Of a stretch of 64,000 nt of DNA, positions 1-9,170 are shown piece by piece; position 1 is the first letter of the stretch, and each line of letters begins with the position of its first letter. This DNA comes from Desulfolucanica intricata (lineage in GTDB: Bacteria; Bacillota; Desulfotomaculia; Desulfotomaculales; Desulfofarciminaceae). The stretch spans positions 248,001 to 312,000 of the forward strand of contig NZ_BCWE01000002.1 of NCBI RefSeq assembly GCF_001592105.1, written 5' to 3'. The notes beneath the pieces are model-generated. The model saw only the letters and a program-made list of their open reading frames with translations, did not search any database and was not told the origin of the DNA. Both the position numbers and the translations under genes were made by a program.

Positions 1-565
1 CCCTTTCCGGGCGGCTCAGCCCGGCCTGGGAAGGTGTATCAAAAATTTTAGTTAAAACACCGGTTAATACAGGGAGTTTGATTAATTTTCCCAGTTCCCC
101 GGCCAACAGTTCGGCCTGGTTATAGCCCCGCTGCCTTAATTTTTTTCCGGTCAGCGGTACCGGCAGAATTATTTCCGCTGCCCGAAAGCATTCTTCCCGG
201 TGGTAAACTTCAGCCATCAGCCCGGCCAGAGGCCCGGCCAGCCACCGGTTATTACCATATTTCAGGCGCTGCACAGCCTCCCGCAGCACTCCCTCATGCG
301 GGCCCACCGCCCGCACCGCAGTAAAAGGCCATCCTCCGCCGGCAGAGCACTCGGGACATAGTTCAGAAACAACTTCGGAAGCACCGGGGTAGGGTAATAA
401 AAAACGCCCGCACCGGGCGCAGGTAGGCTCTCTCCAATACATATCCAGCTGTTCCCGGCAAACCGGGCACAGACCCTCATGCCTGCCGGTCCTGCCGCAC
501 AGGGGACACTCCGGAAGCCGGGGCAAAATTAAATCTATTAATCCTTCCCAAAACTGATTAAACAT
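1..565 (-). CDS. comF: ComF family phosphoribosyltransferase-like protein (3' end outside window)
   Basis: Read on the minus strand from the ATG at 565; the C-terminus runs off the left edge. The N-terminus carries two zinc-finger-like Cys pairs (CPLC/CPVC near residues 20-34 and CARC/CPEC near 50-74). These are followed by LKYGNNRWLAGPLA and then VPLTGKKLRQRGYNQAELLA, the ComF signature before the phosphoribosyltransferase fold. ComF proteins take part in natural DNA uptake; the biochemical role is not settled. Its start overlaps the stop of the upstream GGDEF gene by 8 bp, which suggests translational coupling. The family assignment is firm; the PRPP-binding loop lies outside the window and was not seen. 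Confidence 0.9.
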   Translation of the reverse strand, partial: MFNQFWEGLIDLILPRLPECPLCGRTGRHEGLCPVCREQLDMYWREPTCARCGRFLLPYPGASEVVSELCPECSAGGGWPFTAVRAVGPHEGVLREAVQRLKYGNNRWLAGPLAGLMAEVYHREECFRAAEIILPVPLTGKKLRQRGYNQAELLAGELGKLIKLPVLTGVLTKIFDTPSQAGLSRPER

Positions 566-2258
566 CGCCATATACCTGCAGCTGACCAAAGTGAACCAAT
601 TTATCTTTGCCACCCTTCTTGGCCCGGAGCAAAGCCCGATCCGCCTTTTTGAACAGCTCTCCCAAATCCCCGGCGTCCTTGGGAAAGACTGCCAACCCCA
701 AACTTACAGTTATTCTTGCTGTACGGTATTCATCTATACTAAACGGGTAAGTGCGCACCGACTGCCGAAGACTGTCCGCCAACAGGTGACCTTCTTCCTC
801 GCTTACACCCGGTAGTAATAAGGCAAACTCCTGCCCTCCGGTGCGCCCCAGAAGCCCTTCATTACCCACTTTCTCCTTTAGAAGCCGGCCAAGCTGCATC
901 AAAACATTGTCCCCGGCCCAATAACCGTGGCGGTCATTAAAAGGCTTAAAATAATCCACATCAATAATAACCAGAATCAAGCTGTGCCCCTCGGTCAAAG
1001 CCCGTTCATACTCCGCCTGGGCCCGCAGAAAGAAATACTTGCGGTTATGCACTTTAGTTAAGCCGTCAGTAACAGACATCGCCTCAATTTGTTTATGCAA
1101 AAGGGACTGGATAATCGCTACTTTAGCCTGCCCGCTCATAATGGTCATTAACTGCAAGTCACCCTTGTCAAAAGCCTGCGAACGCTTGTCCCCCAAAGCA
1201 ATAAGTCCCACCGCATCACCGTCGGATAAAAGCGGAACGGCCAGCAAGGAACGCTGCATCCGGACCCAGCCCTGCTCAGACTTCAGATGACAGCCATCAT
1301 ACCCGTCAAAAAGTATTCTTGGCCTACCGGTCAAAACCAGCTGCCCGAGAATCCCCTCACCTTTTTCCAGTGGTAGCTGCCGGATTTGCCCGGCATAGGG
1401 ACTATGCACAGCAGCAGGCTGAAACCGCCCCTGGGCACCCGACCAAACATACACTACCCCGGTATGATAGGGAATAACACTGCGGACCTGAGTTAAAATG
1501 AGCTCCAGTAATTCTTCCAGCGGCACCTGGGCACCAAAACGCCGGGCCACCTCATATAAAGCCGTTAATTCCCGGTTAGCCAGGGCCAGGTTAACGTATA
1601 TTCGCAGAATAAACTGCATCACCAGTACCGGAACAAAAAACAGGAGAATTCCGTAAATACCGATATTTTTGTATATTAAGACCATTAATATCCCAAACGG
1701 TGCTGACAATAGATATGTAAAGCCGGCCCACTGCAGCGCATCACTCCAGGTCACCAGCGGGTACCTCTGCCGGTAGGGTGCCTGATAGAAATAAACCAAT
1801 AAATTATTAATCGCAAAATAACTACAGGTAAAAACCAACAGCGGGGCAGCATTAGCATAATTTATCCCTGAAGCTTCACCCCCGGCCAGGGTATAAAGCT
1901 CAGCCGCCCCCAGAGCGGCTAAAACATACATCCCGGCATTAAACAATGTAGTTCTTAAGGGGTTGCCCCGGTTGGCAACCCCCTGCCCAATCAGTGCAGA
2001 AAGGCCGCTAACCCAGGCAGCTGCAGCCGTACCATAAATCATAAAGGTAGAGAGAACCACGGCAAAACCTGCTGAAAGCTGCCCCTGGGGAAAAGTCACT
2101 GCCACCCATTCAGCAAGAATCCCCAGTGCCAGCATAATTAAGATCTCACGAACAAAGTCCAAGTCTATCTGAGGAAGCAAATCACCCAGAAAATATATCG
2201 CCAGGAAAATGACCAGCCATGTATATAATATATGGGTCAGCCCTCTTTTTACCCTCAC
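558..2258 (-). CDS. Membrane GAF-GGDEF domain protein with variant GGQEF motif
   Basis: 566 aa starting at GTG 2258 behind a GAGGTGAT ribosome site. Residues 1-225 are hydrophobic with about six to seven membrane segments. A GAF domain (about 240-385) follows, then a GGDEF domain (about 395-555) recognised by IDVDYFKPFNDRHG and the late motif. The catalytic signature reads GGQEF instead of GG(D/E)EF, and the usual RxxD inhibitory site is not evident just upstream (KVGN). Family knowledge: diguanylate cyclases need the acidic third residue for metal binding, so this copy may be weak or inactive and act as a sensor or effector. It overlaps comF downstream. Confidence 0.85.
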   Translation of the reverse strand: MRVKRGLTHILYTWLVIFLAIYFLGDLLPQIDLDFVREILIMLALGILAEWVAVTFPQGQLSAGFAVVLSTFMIYGTAAAAWVSGLSALIGQGVANRGNPLRTTLFNAGMYVLAALGAAELYTLAGGEASGINYANAAPLLVFTCSYFAINNLLVYFYQAPYRQRYPLVTWSDALQWAGFTYLLSAPFGILMVLIYKNIGIYGILLFFVPVLVMQFILRIYVNLALANRELTALYEVARRFGAQVPLEELLELILTQVRSVIPYHTGVVYVWSGAQGRFQPAAVHSPYAGQIRQLPLEKGEGILGQLVLTGRPRILFDGYDGCHLKSEQGWVRMQRSLLAVPLLSDGDAVGLIALGDKRSQAFDKGDLQLMTIMSGQAKVAIIQSLLHKQIEAMSVTDGLTKVHNRKYFFLRAQAEYERALTEGHSLILVIIDVDYFKPFNDRHGYWAGDNVLMQLGRLLKEKVGNEGLLGRTGGQEFALLLPGVSEEEGHLLADSLRQSVRTYPFSIDEYRTARITVSLGLAVFPKDAGDLGELFKKADRALLRAKKGGKDKLVHFGQLQVYGDV

Positions 2259-2300
2259 CCCGGAATCACCTCATTAATATAATTCGACACAGGGGAAATT

Positions 2301-2789
2301 TTACCTTTGCCCGTGAGTCGATAAAAGTTGAAATAATGGGGCTCGGGCCAGTTCAACCCCGGACATACCGCGGGCATCGTAATAAAATGTCGGCTGCTTG
2401 GATATTAAAATTTCATCTCCCACCACCTCTTTGTACTCCCCCCGCCGTTTCAAGCTCATTAACATTTTCCGGTCAGCATCTTCATCTTCATTAAGTTCCA
2501 ATAATTTAAACCCAAACATATTAGACATTCTTCTTAAAATCAAAAGCGTTTCGTCAGTAGACCCGGTATCTACTACCAGGACGTCTATTCCGCAGAGACG
2601 GCGCCGTCCTTCAGTCATAATCCGGCGAATAAAAAACTCTATTCCGTCTTCCTGGTCTTTAACCACCACCACCAACTTCAGCGGAGCTTGTTCAATCACC
2701 CGCCTTTTCCGAAAATAATCATCTACAAAACGTATTACACCATAAACCGCCGCAGTGAGAAGTACCGCAATGCCTATCTTTAGCAGCAT
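2301..2789 (-). CDS. Small membrane-anchored glycosyltransferase-2-like protein
   Basis: 162 aa, ATG behind AAGGGGGTG. It has one N-terminal membrane segment (about 4-24), then a short domain with VVVVKDQEDGIEFFIRRI and VLVVDTGSTDETLLIL, the beta-strand/DxxSxD pattern of the nucleotide-binding half of GT2 enzymes. It is much shorter than a full glycosyltransferase (usually over 230 aa) and shows no clear DxD plus acceptor half. It may be a non-catalytic relative. It sits between metK and the GGDEF gene on the same strand. Function not assigned. Confidence 0.6.
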   Translation of the reverse strand: MLLKIGIAVLLTAAVYGVIRFVDDYFRKRRVIEQAPLKLVVVVKDQEDGIEFFIRRIMTEGRRRLCGIDVLVVDTGSTDETLLILRRMSNMFGFKLLELNEDEDADRKMLMSLKRRGEYKEVVGDEILISKQPTFYYDARGMSGVELARAPLFQLLSTHGQR

Positions 2790-2860
2790 TTTTTCACCCC
2801 CTTGTATAGCACCTTATGCAAAAACAGTAAAGGAGGTGAAAAATAACTCACAAGAAAAAA

Positions 2861-2880
2861 AAGGCACCAAAGGGTGCCTT
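2861..2880 (-). terminator. Rho-independent terminator after metK
   Basis: An 8-bp stem AAGGCACC/GGTGCCTT with a 4-nt loop and a T-run on the minus strand (A-run 2855-2860 on plus). It lies directly downstream of metK; T residues on the other side make it potentially bidirectional. Confidence 0.85.
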
Positions 2881-2882
2881 TT

Positions 2883-4073
2883 TTAAAGACCGGCTTTACT
2901 GCGCAGTAAAGCTGCTTTATCAGTTTTTTCCCAGGGGAGGTCAAGATCATTCCGCCCGAAATGGCCGTAGGCAGCTGTCTGCTTGTAAATCGGCCGGCGC
3001 AGGTCGAGAGTTTGAATAATTCCTGCCGGGCGCAGGTCAAAGTTTTCTCTGACCAATTCAACAAGGCGGTCATTGCTTATTTTTCCTGTACCGAAAGTAT
3101 CCACCATCACGGAAACCGGGCGGGCCACACCGATGGCATAAGCCAGCTGGACTTCACACCGGTCGGCCAGACCGGCGGCCACAATGTTTTTTGCCACATA
3201 GCGAGCCGCATAGCTGGCTGAGCGGTCAACTTTTGTAGGGTCTTTTCCGGAGAAGGCCCCACCGCCGTGGCGGGCCATCCCTCCGTAGGTATCTACAATA
3301 ATCTTCCGGCCGGTTAACCCGGCATCGCCCTGCGGGCCGCCAATGACAAAACGACCGGTGGGGTTTACCAGATAACGGGTCCGGTCATCCAACAGCTCTA
3401 CCGGGACAATAGGCTTAATTACCTTATTAATAATATCTTCTTTAATGGTCTCAACGGCAACCTCCGGGTGATGCTGCGCAGAAATTAAAATCGTATCCAG
3501 GCGTACCGGCTTGCCGTCCTCATACTCCACAGTAACCTGCACCTTACCGTCCGGGCGCAGATACGAAATTTCTTCACTTTTACGAACTTCTGACAGCTTA
3601 CGGGCCAGGCGGTGGGACAAAGAAATAGGCAGGGGCATTAATTCCGGGGTCTCGTTGGTGGCATACCCAAACATTAACCCCTGATCCCCGGCACCAATCT
3701 TTTCTATCTCTGCATCGGCAGATTCACCGCTTCTGAGCTCAAAGGAGTTGTCCACACCCTGGGCAATATCCGGAGACTGCTCATCAATTGAAGTAAGCAC
3801 CGCACAGGTAGTGCCGTCAAAACCATACTTGGCCCGGGTATAGCCTATATCCAAGATGGTTTCCCGTACTACCTTAGGAATGTCCACATAGCAATCGGTA
3901 GTGATCTCACCGGCTACCAGAACCAAGCCGGTGGTTACCAAAGTCTCACAGGCCACCCGGGCATTTGGATCACAGTCAATAATAGCATCTAGAATAGCAT
4001 CCGAGATCTGGTCGGCCACCTTATCAGGATGTCCCTCAGTAACAGATTCGGAAGTAAAAAGGTTTCTGGCCAA
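2883..4073 (-). CDS. metK: S-adenosylmethionine synthetase
   Basis: 396 aa, full family length, initiated at TTG 4073 behind GGAGG. It makes SAM from methionine and ATP in the cytosol. Visible signatures are [20 protein letters not shown] at the N-terminus, [12 protein letters not shown] (about 125-136) and [17 protein letters not shown] (about 267-283), which bind ATP, phosphate and metal. A consensus promoter lies upstream and a strong terminator downstream, so it is probably monocistronic. No SAM riboswitch was found in its leader. It also supplies the SAM used by the radical SAM enzymes at 18-23 kb. Confidence 0.97.
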   Translation of the reverse strand: MARNLFTSESVTEGHPDKVADQISDAILDAIIDCDPNARVACETLVTTGLVLVAGEITTDCYVDIPKVVRETILDIGYTRAKYGFDGTTCAVLTSIDEQSPDIAQGVDNSFELRSGESADAEIEKIGAGDQGLMFGYATNETPELMPLPISLSHRLARKLSEVRKSEEISYLRPDGKVQVTVEYEDGKPVRLDTILISAQHHPEVAVETIKEDIINKVIKPIVPVELLDDRTRYLVNPTGRFVIGGPQGDAGLTGRKIIVDTYGGMARHGGGAFSGKDPTKVDRSASYAARYVAKNIVAAGLADRCEVQLAYAIGVARPVSVMVDTFGTGKISNDRLVELVRENFDLRPAGIIQTLDLRRPIYKQTAAYGHFGRNDLDLPWEKTDKAALLRSKAGL

Positions 4074-4165
4074 TATGTAAAACCTCCAATCGTCAATCTC
4101 TTAAATTAACAAAAATAACCCCCCCGAACTACTAAGCCCGGGAAAGGGACTGAAAATTCATGTAT

Positions 4166-4194
4166 ATTCTAGCAAATGGTAAAAAATATGTCAA
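4166..4194 (-). promoter_or_regulatory. Sigma-A promoter of metK
   Basis: On the minus strand, TTGACA (4189-4194), a 17-nt spacer and TAGAAT (4166-4171). This is a near-consensus housekeeping promoter about 90 bp upstream of the metK start. Confidence 0.75.
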
Positions 4195-4250
4195 CCGAAG
4201 TATATAAATATAGCCCACAGAACGTAAACTGTGTGCCTTTTAACAAGGCT

Positions 4251-4502
4251 TTAATTTTTACGCAGCATCTCAACATCAACCAGTACCGCGTCAACTCCGA
4301 TTTTTCTAATTTTTTCCCAGGGAACTACAATATCCTGGCCAATACCCATTAAGCCGAAATATTTCTTTTTCTGTCCTCTTAAAACAATAGCCTTCACAGT
4401 CCCGTCATCACTGTTTATATGCACATCTTTAACCGGGCCCAGCCGGGCTCCGTCTGCCAGGTTAATAATATCCCTTTTGGCTAAATCAGAAATCTTAAAC
4501 AC
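4251..4502 (-). CDS. ylmC: YlmC/YmxH family PRC-barrel protein (sporulation-associated)
   Basis: 83 aa, GTG start behind GGAGGTGG. The sequence MFKISDLAKRDIINLADG with GPVKDVHINSDDG, and the FGLMGIGQDIVVPWEKI segment, match the YlmC/YmxH PRC-barrel family found in spore-forming Firmicutes. The molecular role is unknown. It follows a HepT-like remnant and lies upstream of the metK promoter. Confidence 0.85.
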   Translation of the reverse strand: MFKISDLAKRDIINLADGARLGPVKDVHINSDDGTVKAIVLRGQKKKYFGLMGIGQDIVVPWEKIRKIGVDAVLVDVEMLRKN

Positions 4503-4578
4503 TCGTCGGCCACCTCCTTATGCCAGCGTATGCAGAGGTGGCCGAATTGGTTACAAACAGAGATTAGAATTTTAAAAG

Positions 4579-4938
4579 TTATCTCCTGTATTCGTCCAAT
4601 TCTTCCGCTACTTCCGGTGAAATTACCCGACCTCGCACATCGGGAATGTTTAACGTCATACTCCGTATCAGTTCCCGGTGCCAGTCGGCAGCATTGTCCA
4701 ACCCACCGTCAATATTACGGGATATACGGTCAAAAACAGCTTCTACTCCTGTATAGAAATGGTGTAAATAGGCAGCCAGGGCCATTAAATCACGGGCCGG
4801 CACCGGCCCGTTTTTAGAGTTTACCTCGTGCACCAGACCTTGGGCCTCTTCAACAATACCGGCCACCGCCTGTAAGTCATCGTTTATTTCTGAGACCAGG
4901 CGTTTTAACCTGGTCCTCTTTTTCTCTCCGGGAGTCAA
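4579..4938 (-). pseudogene. HepT-like HEPN ribonuclease, C-terminally truncated
   Basis: 119 aa, TTG start behind GGGGGTG. LMALAAYLHHFYTGVEAVF followed by DWHRELIRSM resembles the HepT-like branch of HEPN toxins paired with MNT nucleotidyltransferases. From memory of that family, the chain should continue past LDEYR into the RxxxxHxY RNase motif. Here it stops at LDEYRR and the motif is absent, so RNase activity is unlikely. An MNT-like remnant lies immediately upstream and overlaps its start. Confidence 0.55.
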
Positions 4939-5050
4939 AGATAATCACCCCCTCACTTTTAATCCTGGTCTGTAACCCGGCCCGGGCGGTTTCCAGCATC
5001 ACTAAATCAACCTTAAAAGGAACAGCCGCCGGTGCCCGGCAAGGTATTCT
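4877..5050 (-). pseudogene. Remnant of MNT-type nucleotidyltransferase (antitoxin partner)
   Basis: An open frame of about 57 codons overlaps the 5' end of the HepT-like gene. It reads VPFKVDLVMLETARAGLQTR then IKSEGVIIFDSRREK, typical of the C-terminal strand of small nucleotidyltransferases that precede HepT. No GSxxxGxxxxDSDxD catalytic segment is present upstream; an in-frame stop at 5051-5053 and a stretch without coding potential replace it. I call it a decayed antitoxin gene. Confidence 0.45.
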
Positions 5051-5150
5051 TCAAAGGACAATGCCCCACCCCCTAAGAAAACTCTTCTTTAAACAGTATT
5101 TTGCATTAACAGGCACACCCTCAATGTATATTAATCAAAAAAAAACAACA

Positions 5151-5178
5151 AAAACCACCGCTAAAAAGGGGTAGTTTT
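5151..5178 (-). terminator. Terminator of the tyrosine-kinase operon
   Basis: A 9-bp stem with one mismatch (AAAACCACC / GGTAGTTTT on plus). On the minus strand it is followed by a T-rich tract, about 45 bp downstream of the kinase stop codon. Confidence 0.6.
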
Positions 5179-5223
5179 TATTATCTATTAAGAATTTCCA
5201 CTCCGGGTTTTTTAAAACAGTGC

Positions 5224-5949
5224 CTATAAACTTGCTGCAGCCGGCCGTTTTTTATGATGCTTTGATTTGTGCTTACCGTCACCGCCGTAGTAATAGTAAT
5301 AATAGTAACTGTCACTTTCAACTTCAATCATGTTCAGTACTGTGCCGATAATCCGGGCATTAACGTTTAAAAGAAGCTCCTTGGCCCGCTGGGTCATTTC
5401 TATTTTAGTTGCCCCGGAGGCCACAACTAATAAGACACCATCCACATTAGCGGCCATAAGAGCGGCATCGGTCACGGCCACCACAGGAGGGGTATCCACC
5501 AGTACAATATCAAATAAATCAGACAACTCATCCAGAAAAACTTTCATCCGCCGGGAACCTAACAATTCGGACGGGTTAGGAGGAATCGGACCGGTGGTAA
5601 TTAATTTTAAGCTATCAACTCCGACATCCTGCAGGCTGTCTTCGATAGAAATTTCCCCCAATAAAATATTTGTTAGCCCTTTAGTATTAAATACCTCAAA
5701 GCTCTTATGCTGCATAGGCTTTCTCAAATCACAATCCAATATTAAAACCCTTAACCCCGTCTGTGCAAAAGCAATACCCAAATTAGATACAGTTAATGAC
5801 TTTCCCTCGTGGGGTCCTGCACTGGTTACCAGCAGTTTCTTTATGGGCTTATCAAGACTGGAAAACTGAATATTTGTACGCAAAATACGGTAAGCCTCGG
5901 CTGCCGGCGATTTAGGGTCATGAAGTGTAATCAATTTTTCTTGTGCCAT
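5224..5949 (-). CDS. ywqD: CpsD/CapB family bacterial tyrosine kinase
   Basis: 241 aa from the ATG at 5949, chosen because AAGGAG lies 8 nt upstream; a longer frame extends to 5982 but lacks a ribosome site. It autophosphorylates a Tyr cluster to control polymerisation or export of exopolysaccharide. Visible are Walker A (GPHEGKS), Walker A' (LILDCDLRKP), Walker B (VLVDTPP) and a tail with seven consecutive tyrosines. It needs a membrane activator, which is the gene just upstream. The phosphatase gene at 6759 completes the module. Confidence 0.93.
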   Translation of the reverse strand: MAQEKLITLHDPKSPAAEAYRILRTNIQFSSLDKPIKKLLVTSAGPHEGKSLTVSNLGIAFAQTGLRVLILDCDLRKPMQHKSFEVFNTKGLTNILLGEISIEDSLQDVGVDSLKLITTGPIPPNPSELLGSRRMKVFLDELSDLFDIVLVDTPPVVAVTDAALMAANVDGVLLVVASGATKIEMTQRAKELLLNVNARIIGTVLNMIEVESDSYYYYYYYGGDGKHKSKHHKKRPAAASL

Positions 5950-5971
5950 TACAAAGGCTCCTTCCGCCAAG

Positions 5972-6655
5972 TTATGAATCAATTTTAGGAATTGCCCCTA
6001 AAACAGGTAACTCCAGATAATTGTTAACATCATCCTCTGTTTTAATTGTCTGATCCAGATACTCCAGTAAAAAGACCAGACCCACCGCAGCCATTAATCC
6101 TACTACACCGGCGATTAAAATATTTAATTTTTTATTCGGCTTCTCCGGTGCCTGGGGAGGAACTGCAGCATCTACGATATTAACATTATCAAGCTTCATT
6201 ATTTCCGTAATTTTCTTCATAAAAACCTGACCGGAGATATTAGCTAAACGGGCCGCCCTAACCGGGTTAGAATCCTCAACGGTAATAGAAATCAACTGGG
6301 TATCCCGCACCGGCTGAACATCAATTTTGCTACTGAAGGCTCCGGGTGATATCTCTAATTCTTCCAGTCGTATTACCTCTTCGGCTACAGTTCGGCTCTT
6401 AGCAACCTGACTGTAGGTATTAACCAACTGGTTAGCGGTTAAAATGTCATTATATTGCAAAAGCGGGCCGTTTTCACCGGAATAGGTTTTTCCGACCATT
6501 AGGGTAGTTGAAGCCTTATAAACCGGTGTTAAGACATAAAAACTTATGATACCGCTTGTCAGCATTGCCACCAGCGGGAGAAGGATTAAAATTAATTTTC
6601 CTTTTTTTAAAATGCGAAGTATATCCCTTAGCTCCAACCGCAAAACCTCCTGCAA
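5972..6655 (-). CDS. CapA/YveK-type chain-length determinant, kinase activator
   Basis: Up to 227 aa. Two membrane helices (about 20-40 and 180-200) flank an extracellular Wzz-like domain, with the DLRKI-type juxtamembrane start and LELPVLGAIPKI at the C-terminus. It pairs with the cytoplasmic BY-kinase encoded 22 bp downstream, which is split from it as in Gram-positives. A TTG at 6637 with GGAGG 8 nt upstream may be the true start. A close paralogue lies at 43095-43781. Confidence 0.9.
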   Translation of the reverse strand: MQEVLRLELRDILRILKKGKLILILLPLVAMLTSGIISFYVLTPVYKASTTLMVGKTYSGENGPLLQYNDILTANQLVNTYSQVAKSRTVAEEVIRLEELEISPGAFSSKIDVQPVRDTQLISITVEDSNPVRAARLANISGQVFMKKITEIMKLDNVNIVDAAVPPQAPEKPNKKLNILIAGVVGLMAAVGLVFLLEYLDQTIKTEDDVNNYLELPVLGAIPKIDS

Positions 6656-6758
6656 TTGTTATATAAAAAAAGTTGCGAAAACAACTTTAACATGAATTCA
6701 ATAAAATTTCTATAAATTCCTTCCTAATTCTTCAATTTTTGCAGCATAAAACAGTGTT

Positions 6759-7553
6759 TTATTTGAAAAACCAAAAAAACTTTTTCCAACCCCTCTTTTT
6801 ACCCTTTGGATACTCAGCATAATTATCTACTGTTATAGGTACGCCTTTAATTACCCTGTTCGGATTCTCAAAAATTAAACTTCTGGCTTGCTCTTCACCT
6901 ATTATAGCTTCCAAATCCGGCACCACCTTAGAAATCGACAAAGATCGACTGCCGGACGGAGAGTGGGCATCAGTAGCAATAAAATGCACCCAACCCAATT
7001 TTAAAAAATTAACAGCTAACTCATTAATGGATTTACCCCAAACCCCTTTTAAACTGGCTGCAGTCAGCTGAACAAGGGCACCTTTATTTAACAAAGAAAA
7101 GAGCAGCCGGGGATTATTAATTATAGCCTTATTTCTCTCCGGGTGGGCAATGATGGGAGTTATTCCGCTCAGCATTAATTCAAATATAACCTGCTCTGAA
7201 TAATTAGGGACTTCGGACATGGGGAATTCAATCAGAAGATATTTCCCACCGTTATTTATTGTCAATATTTCCTTGTTCTTAACCCTGGAAGGTAACAATA
7301 TGTCTATATATGCTTCGACTCCGGGTATTACGGTTAGGGGAATTTTTTCTTTTTGAATACAACTGTTTAGTTTATCCACGGACTTTAGAACAGTTTCACT
7401 GTCGTTTTTGTACACGCCCGGAATATAGTGCGGTGTGGCTACGATGGCACGAACACCTTCGCCGGCGGCAGAACGGGCCATTTCCAGGGATATCCCCAGG
7501 TCTGCTGCACCGTCATCTAAACCCGGCAAAATGTGTGAATGTATGTCTATCAT
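6759..7553 (-). CDS. ywqE: CpsB/YwqE family protein-tyrosine phosphatase (PHP fold)
   Basis: 264 aa, ATG behind GGAG. A metal-dependent phosphatase that removes phosphate from the BY-kinase tyrosine cluster. Metal-binding signatures are MIDIHSHILPGLDDGA at the N-terminus, ATPHYIPG (about 40), PIIAHPERN (about 135) and FIATDAHSP (about 195). It is first gene of the phosphatase-activator-kinase operon and divergent from icd. Confidence 0.93.
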   Translation of the reverse strand: MIDIHSHILPGLDDGAADLGISLEMARSAAGEGVRAIVATPHYIPGVYKNDSETVLKSVDKLNSCIQKEKIPLTVIPGVEAYIDILLPSRVKNKEILTINNGGKYLLIEFPMSEVPNYSEQVIFELMLSGITPIIAHPERNKAIINNPRLLFSLLNKGALVQLTAASLKGVWGKSINELAVNFLKLGWVHFIATDAHSPSGSRSLSISKVVPDLEAIIGEEQARSLIFENPNRVIKGVPITVDNYAEYPKGKKRGWKKFFWFFK

Positions 7554-7760
7554 TTTCCGCTCCGGATTAATTTTTCTTTATAATTCAACAAAGACAGTCG
7601 TTTACCTCCTGACTTTTACTTATTTAATGCATAATTAGCGTAAGTGTCATATGTTAAGTAAAAAGCCCCCGGGGTCTTTTGTTTATGGTAGAGGTTCATT
7701 TATTTTTTAAGATGTTGTATAATACCTTTATGTTTAACAAGATTAGGAGAGATGTGAGCT

Positions 7761-8969
7761 ATGGTGGAAAAAATTCAAATGAGTGTTCCGTTAGTGGAGA
7801 TGGACGGCGATGAAATGACCAGGGTACTTTGGCAGCAAATTAAAGATATTCTATTAACGCCTTACATAGACTTGAAAACCGTGTATTACGACTTAGGTCT
7901 CAAAAAGCGGGATGAAACAGCTGACAGAATTACTGTTGAAGCTGCGGAGGCTACCAAGAAATACGGTGTTGCGGTTAAGTGTGCAACCATTACACCAAAT
8001 GCCCAGCGGGTTGAGGAATACAACTTAAAACAGATGTGGAAAAGTCCCAACGGGACGATCAGAGCAATTTTAGACGGAACAGTTTTCAGAACACCGATTA
8101 TTGTTAAAAATGTTAAGCCCTTTGTAAAAACCTGGGACAAGCCTATTACCATTGCCAGACATGCTTACGGGGATATTTATAAAGATGTCGAGTTAAAGGT
8201 GGAAAAAAAGGGGCTGGCGGAACTGGTATTTACCGGTGAAGACGGCCGGGTAACGAAAGAAGTTATTCATGATTTTGCAGGCCCGGGGATCCTTTTGGGC
8301 ATGCACAACCTGAATCAATCCATTGAGAGCTTTGCCAGGGCCTGCTTTAACTACGCCCTTGACCAAAATCAAGACCTGTGGTTTTCCACAAAAGATACGA
8401 TTTCTAAGAAATACGACCACACCTTTAAAGATATTTTCCAGGAGGTTTATGACAAAGAATATAAGGACAGGTTTGAGGCTGCGGGAATAGAATATTTTTA
8501 CACCTTGATAGATGACGCCGTAGCCAGAGTAATCCGCAGTTCCGGTGGTTTTATTTGGGCCTGCAAGAACTATGACGGCGATGTAATGTCTGATATGGTT
8601 GCCACTGCCTTCGGCAGCCTGGCAATGATGACCTCGGTCTTAGTTTCACCTGAAGGAAATTATGAATATGAAGCGGCCCACGGAACGGTAACCAGACATT
8701 ATTATCAACATCTTAAGGGAGAAGAAACATCAACAAACCCGGTTGCTACTTTATTTGCCTGGACAGGAGCCTTAAGAAAAAGAGGCGAGCTGGACAACCT
8801 TGACGACCTGGTGCAGTTTGCCAATAAGCTGGAAAAAGCAGCTGTAGATACCATAGAAGAAGGAGTAATGACTAAGGATTTAGCAATTCTCGCCGAAGGA
8901 GATAAAAAAGTGGTCAATACTAGGCAGTTTCTTGAAGAAGTTAATGCTCGCTTAATTAAAAGTTTATAA
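7761..8969 (+). CDS. icd: NADP-dependent isocitrate dehydrogenase (homodimeric, eukaryote-like type)
   Basis: 402 aa, ATG behind AGGAGAG. It oxidises isocitrate to 2-oxoglutarate. The N-terminus ([15 protein letters not shown]), [18 protein letters not shown] (substrate/NADP region), [13 protein letters not shown] and [14 protein letters not shown] match the ~400-aa IDH group shared with eukaryotic cytosolic enzymes, not the E. coli type. A TATAAT box lies about 40 bp upstream with a weak -35. It ends at a bidirectional terminator. Confidence 0.95.
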   Translation: MVEKIQMSVPLVEMDGDEMTRVLWQQIKDILLTPYIDLKTVYYDLGLKKRDETADRITVEAAEATKKYGVAVKCATITPNAQRVEEYNLKQMWKSPNGTIRAILDGTVFRTPIIVKNVKPFVKTWDKPITIARHAYGDIYKDVELKVEKKGLAELVFTGEDGRVTKEVIHDFAGPGILLGMHNLNQSIESFARACFNYALDQNQDLWFSTKDTISKKYDHTFKDIFQEVYDKEYKDRFEAAGIEYFYTLIDDAVARVIRSSGGFIWACKNYDGDVMSDMVATAFGSLAMMTSVLVSPEGNYEYEAAHGTVTRHYYQHLKGEETSTNPVATLFAWTGALRKRGELDNLDDLVQFANKLEKAAVDTIEEGVMTKDLAILAEGDKKVVNTRQFLEEVNARLIKSL

Positions 8970-9102
8970 GCTTCAGTTAAAATAAAAAGCAGGTCCTTAT
9001 TTAACAATTTTTTTTGCAATTACCCAAATAAAAAGATTATATTTCCGTATTATTTAGCAAAGGCTATCTTATAGCTCCACCACCATAATTAAATATTAAA
9101 GT

Positions 9103-9134
9103 AAAAAGGCCTCCTTAAATACGGAGGTCTTTTT
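9103..9134. terminator. Bidirectional terminator between icd and a histidine kinase
   Basis: A stem AAAAAGGCCTCC / GGAGGTCTTTTT with an 8-nt loop. A- and T-runs on both sides serve the convergent genes icd (+) and the histidine kinase (-). Confidence 0.85.
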
Positions 9135-9170
9135 ACATTAAAGATTATTGTAATACAAAAAACAACCATA

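Noticed and set aside
2780-3073. 97-codon frame inside metK
   Set aside because: It overlaps metK codons in another frame on the same strand and reads through the terminator; no independent support.
4081-4200. SAM riboswitch upstream of metK
   Set aside because: The leader is short and shows no conserved SAM-box stems; a consensus promoter occupies the region instead.
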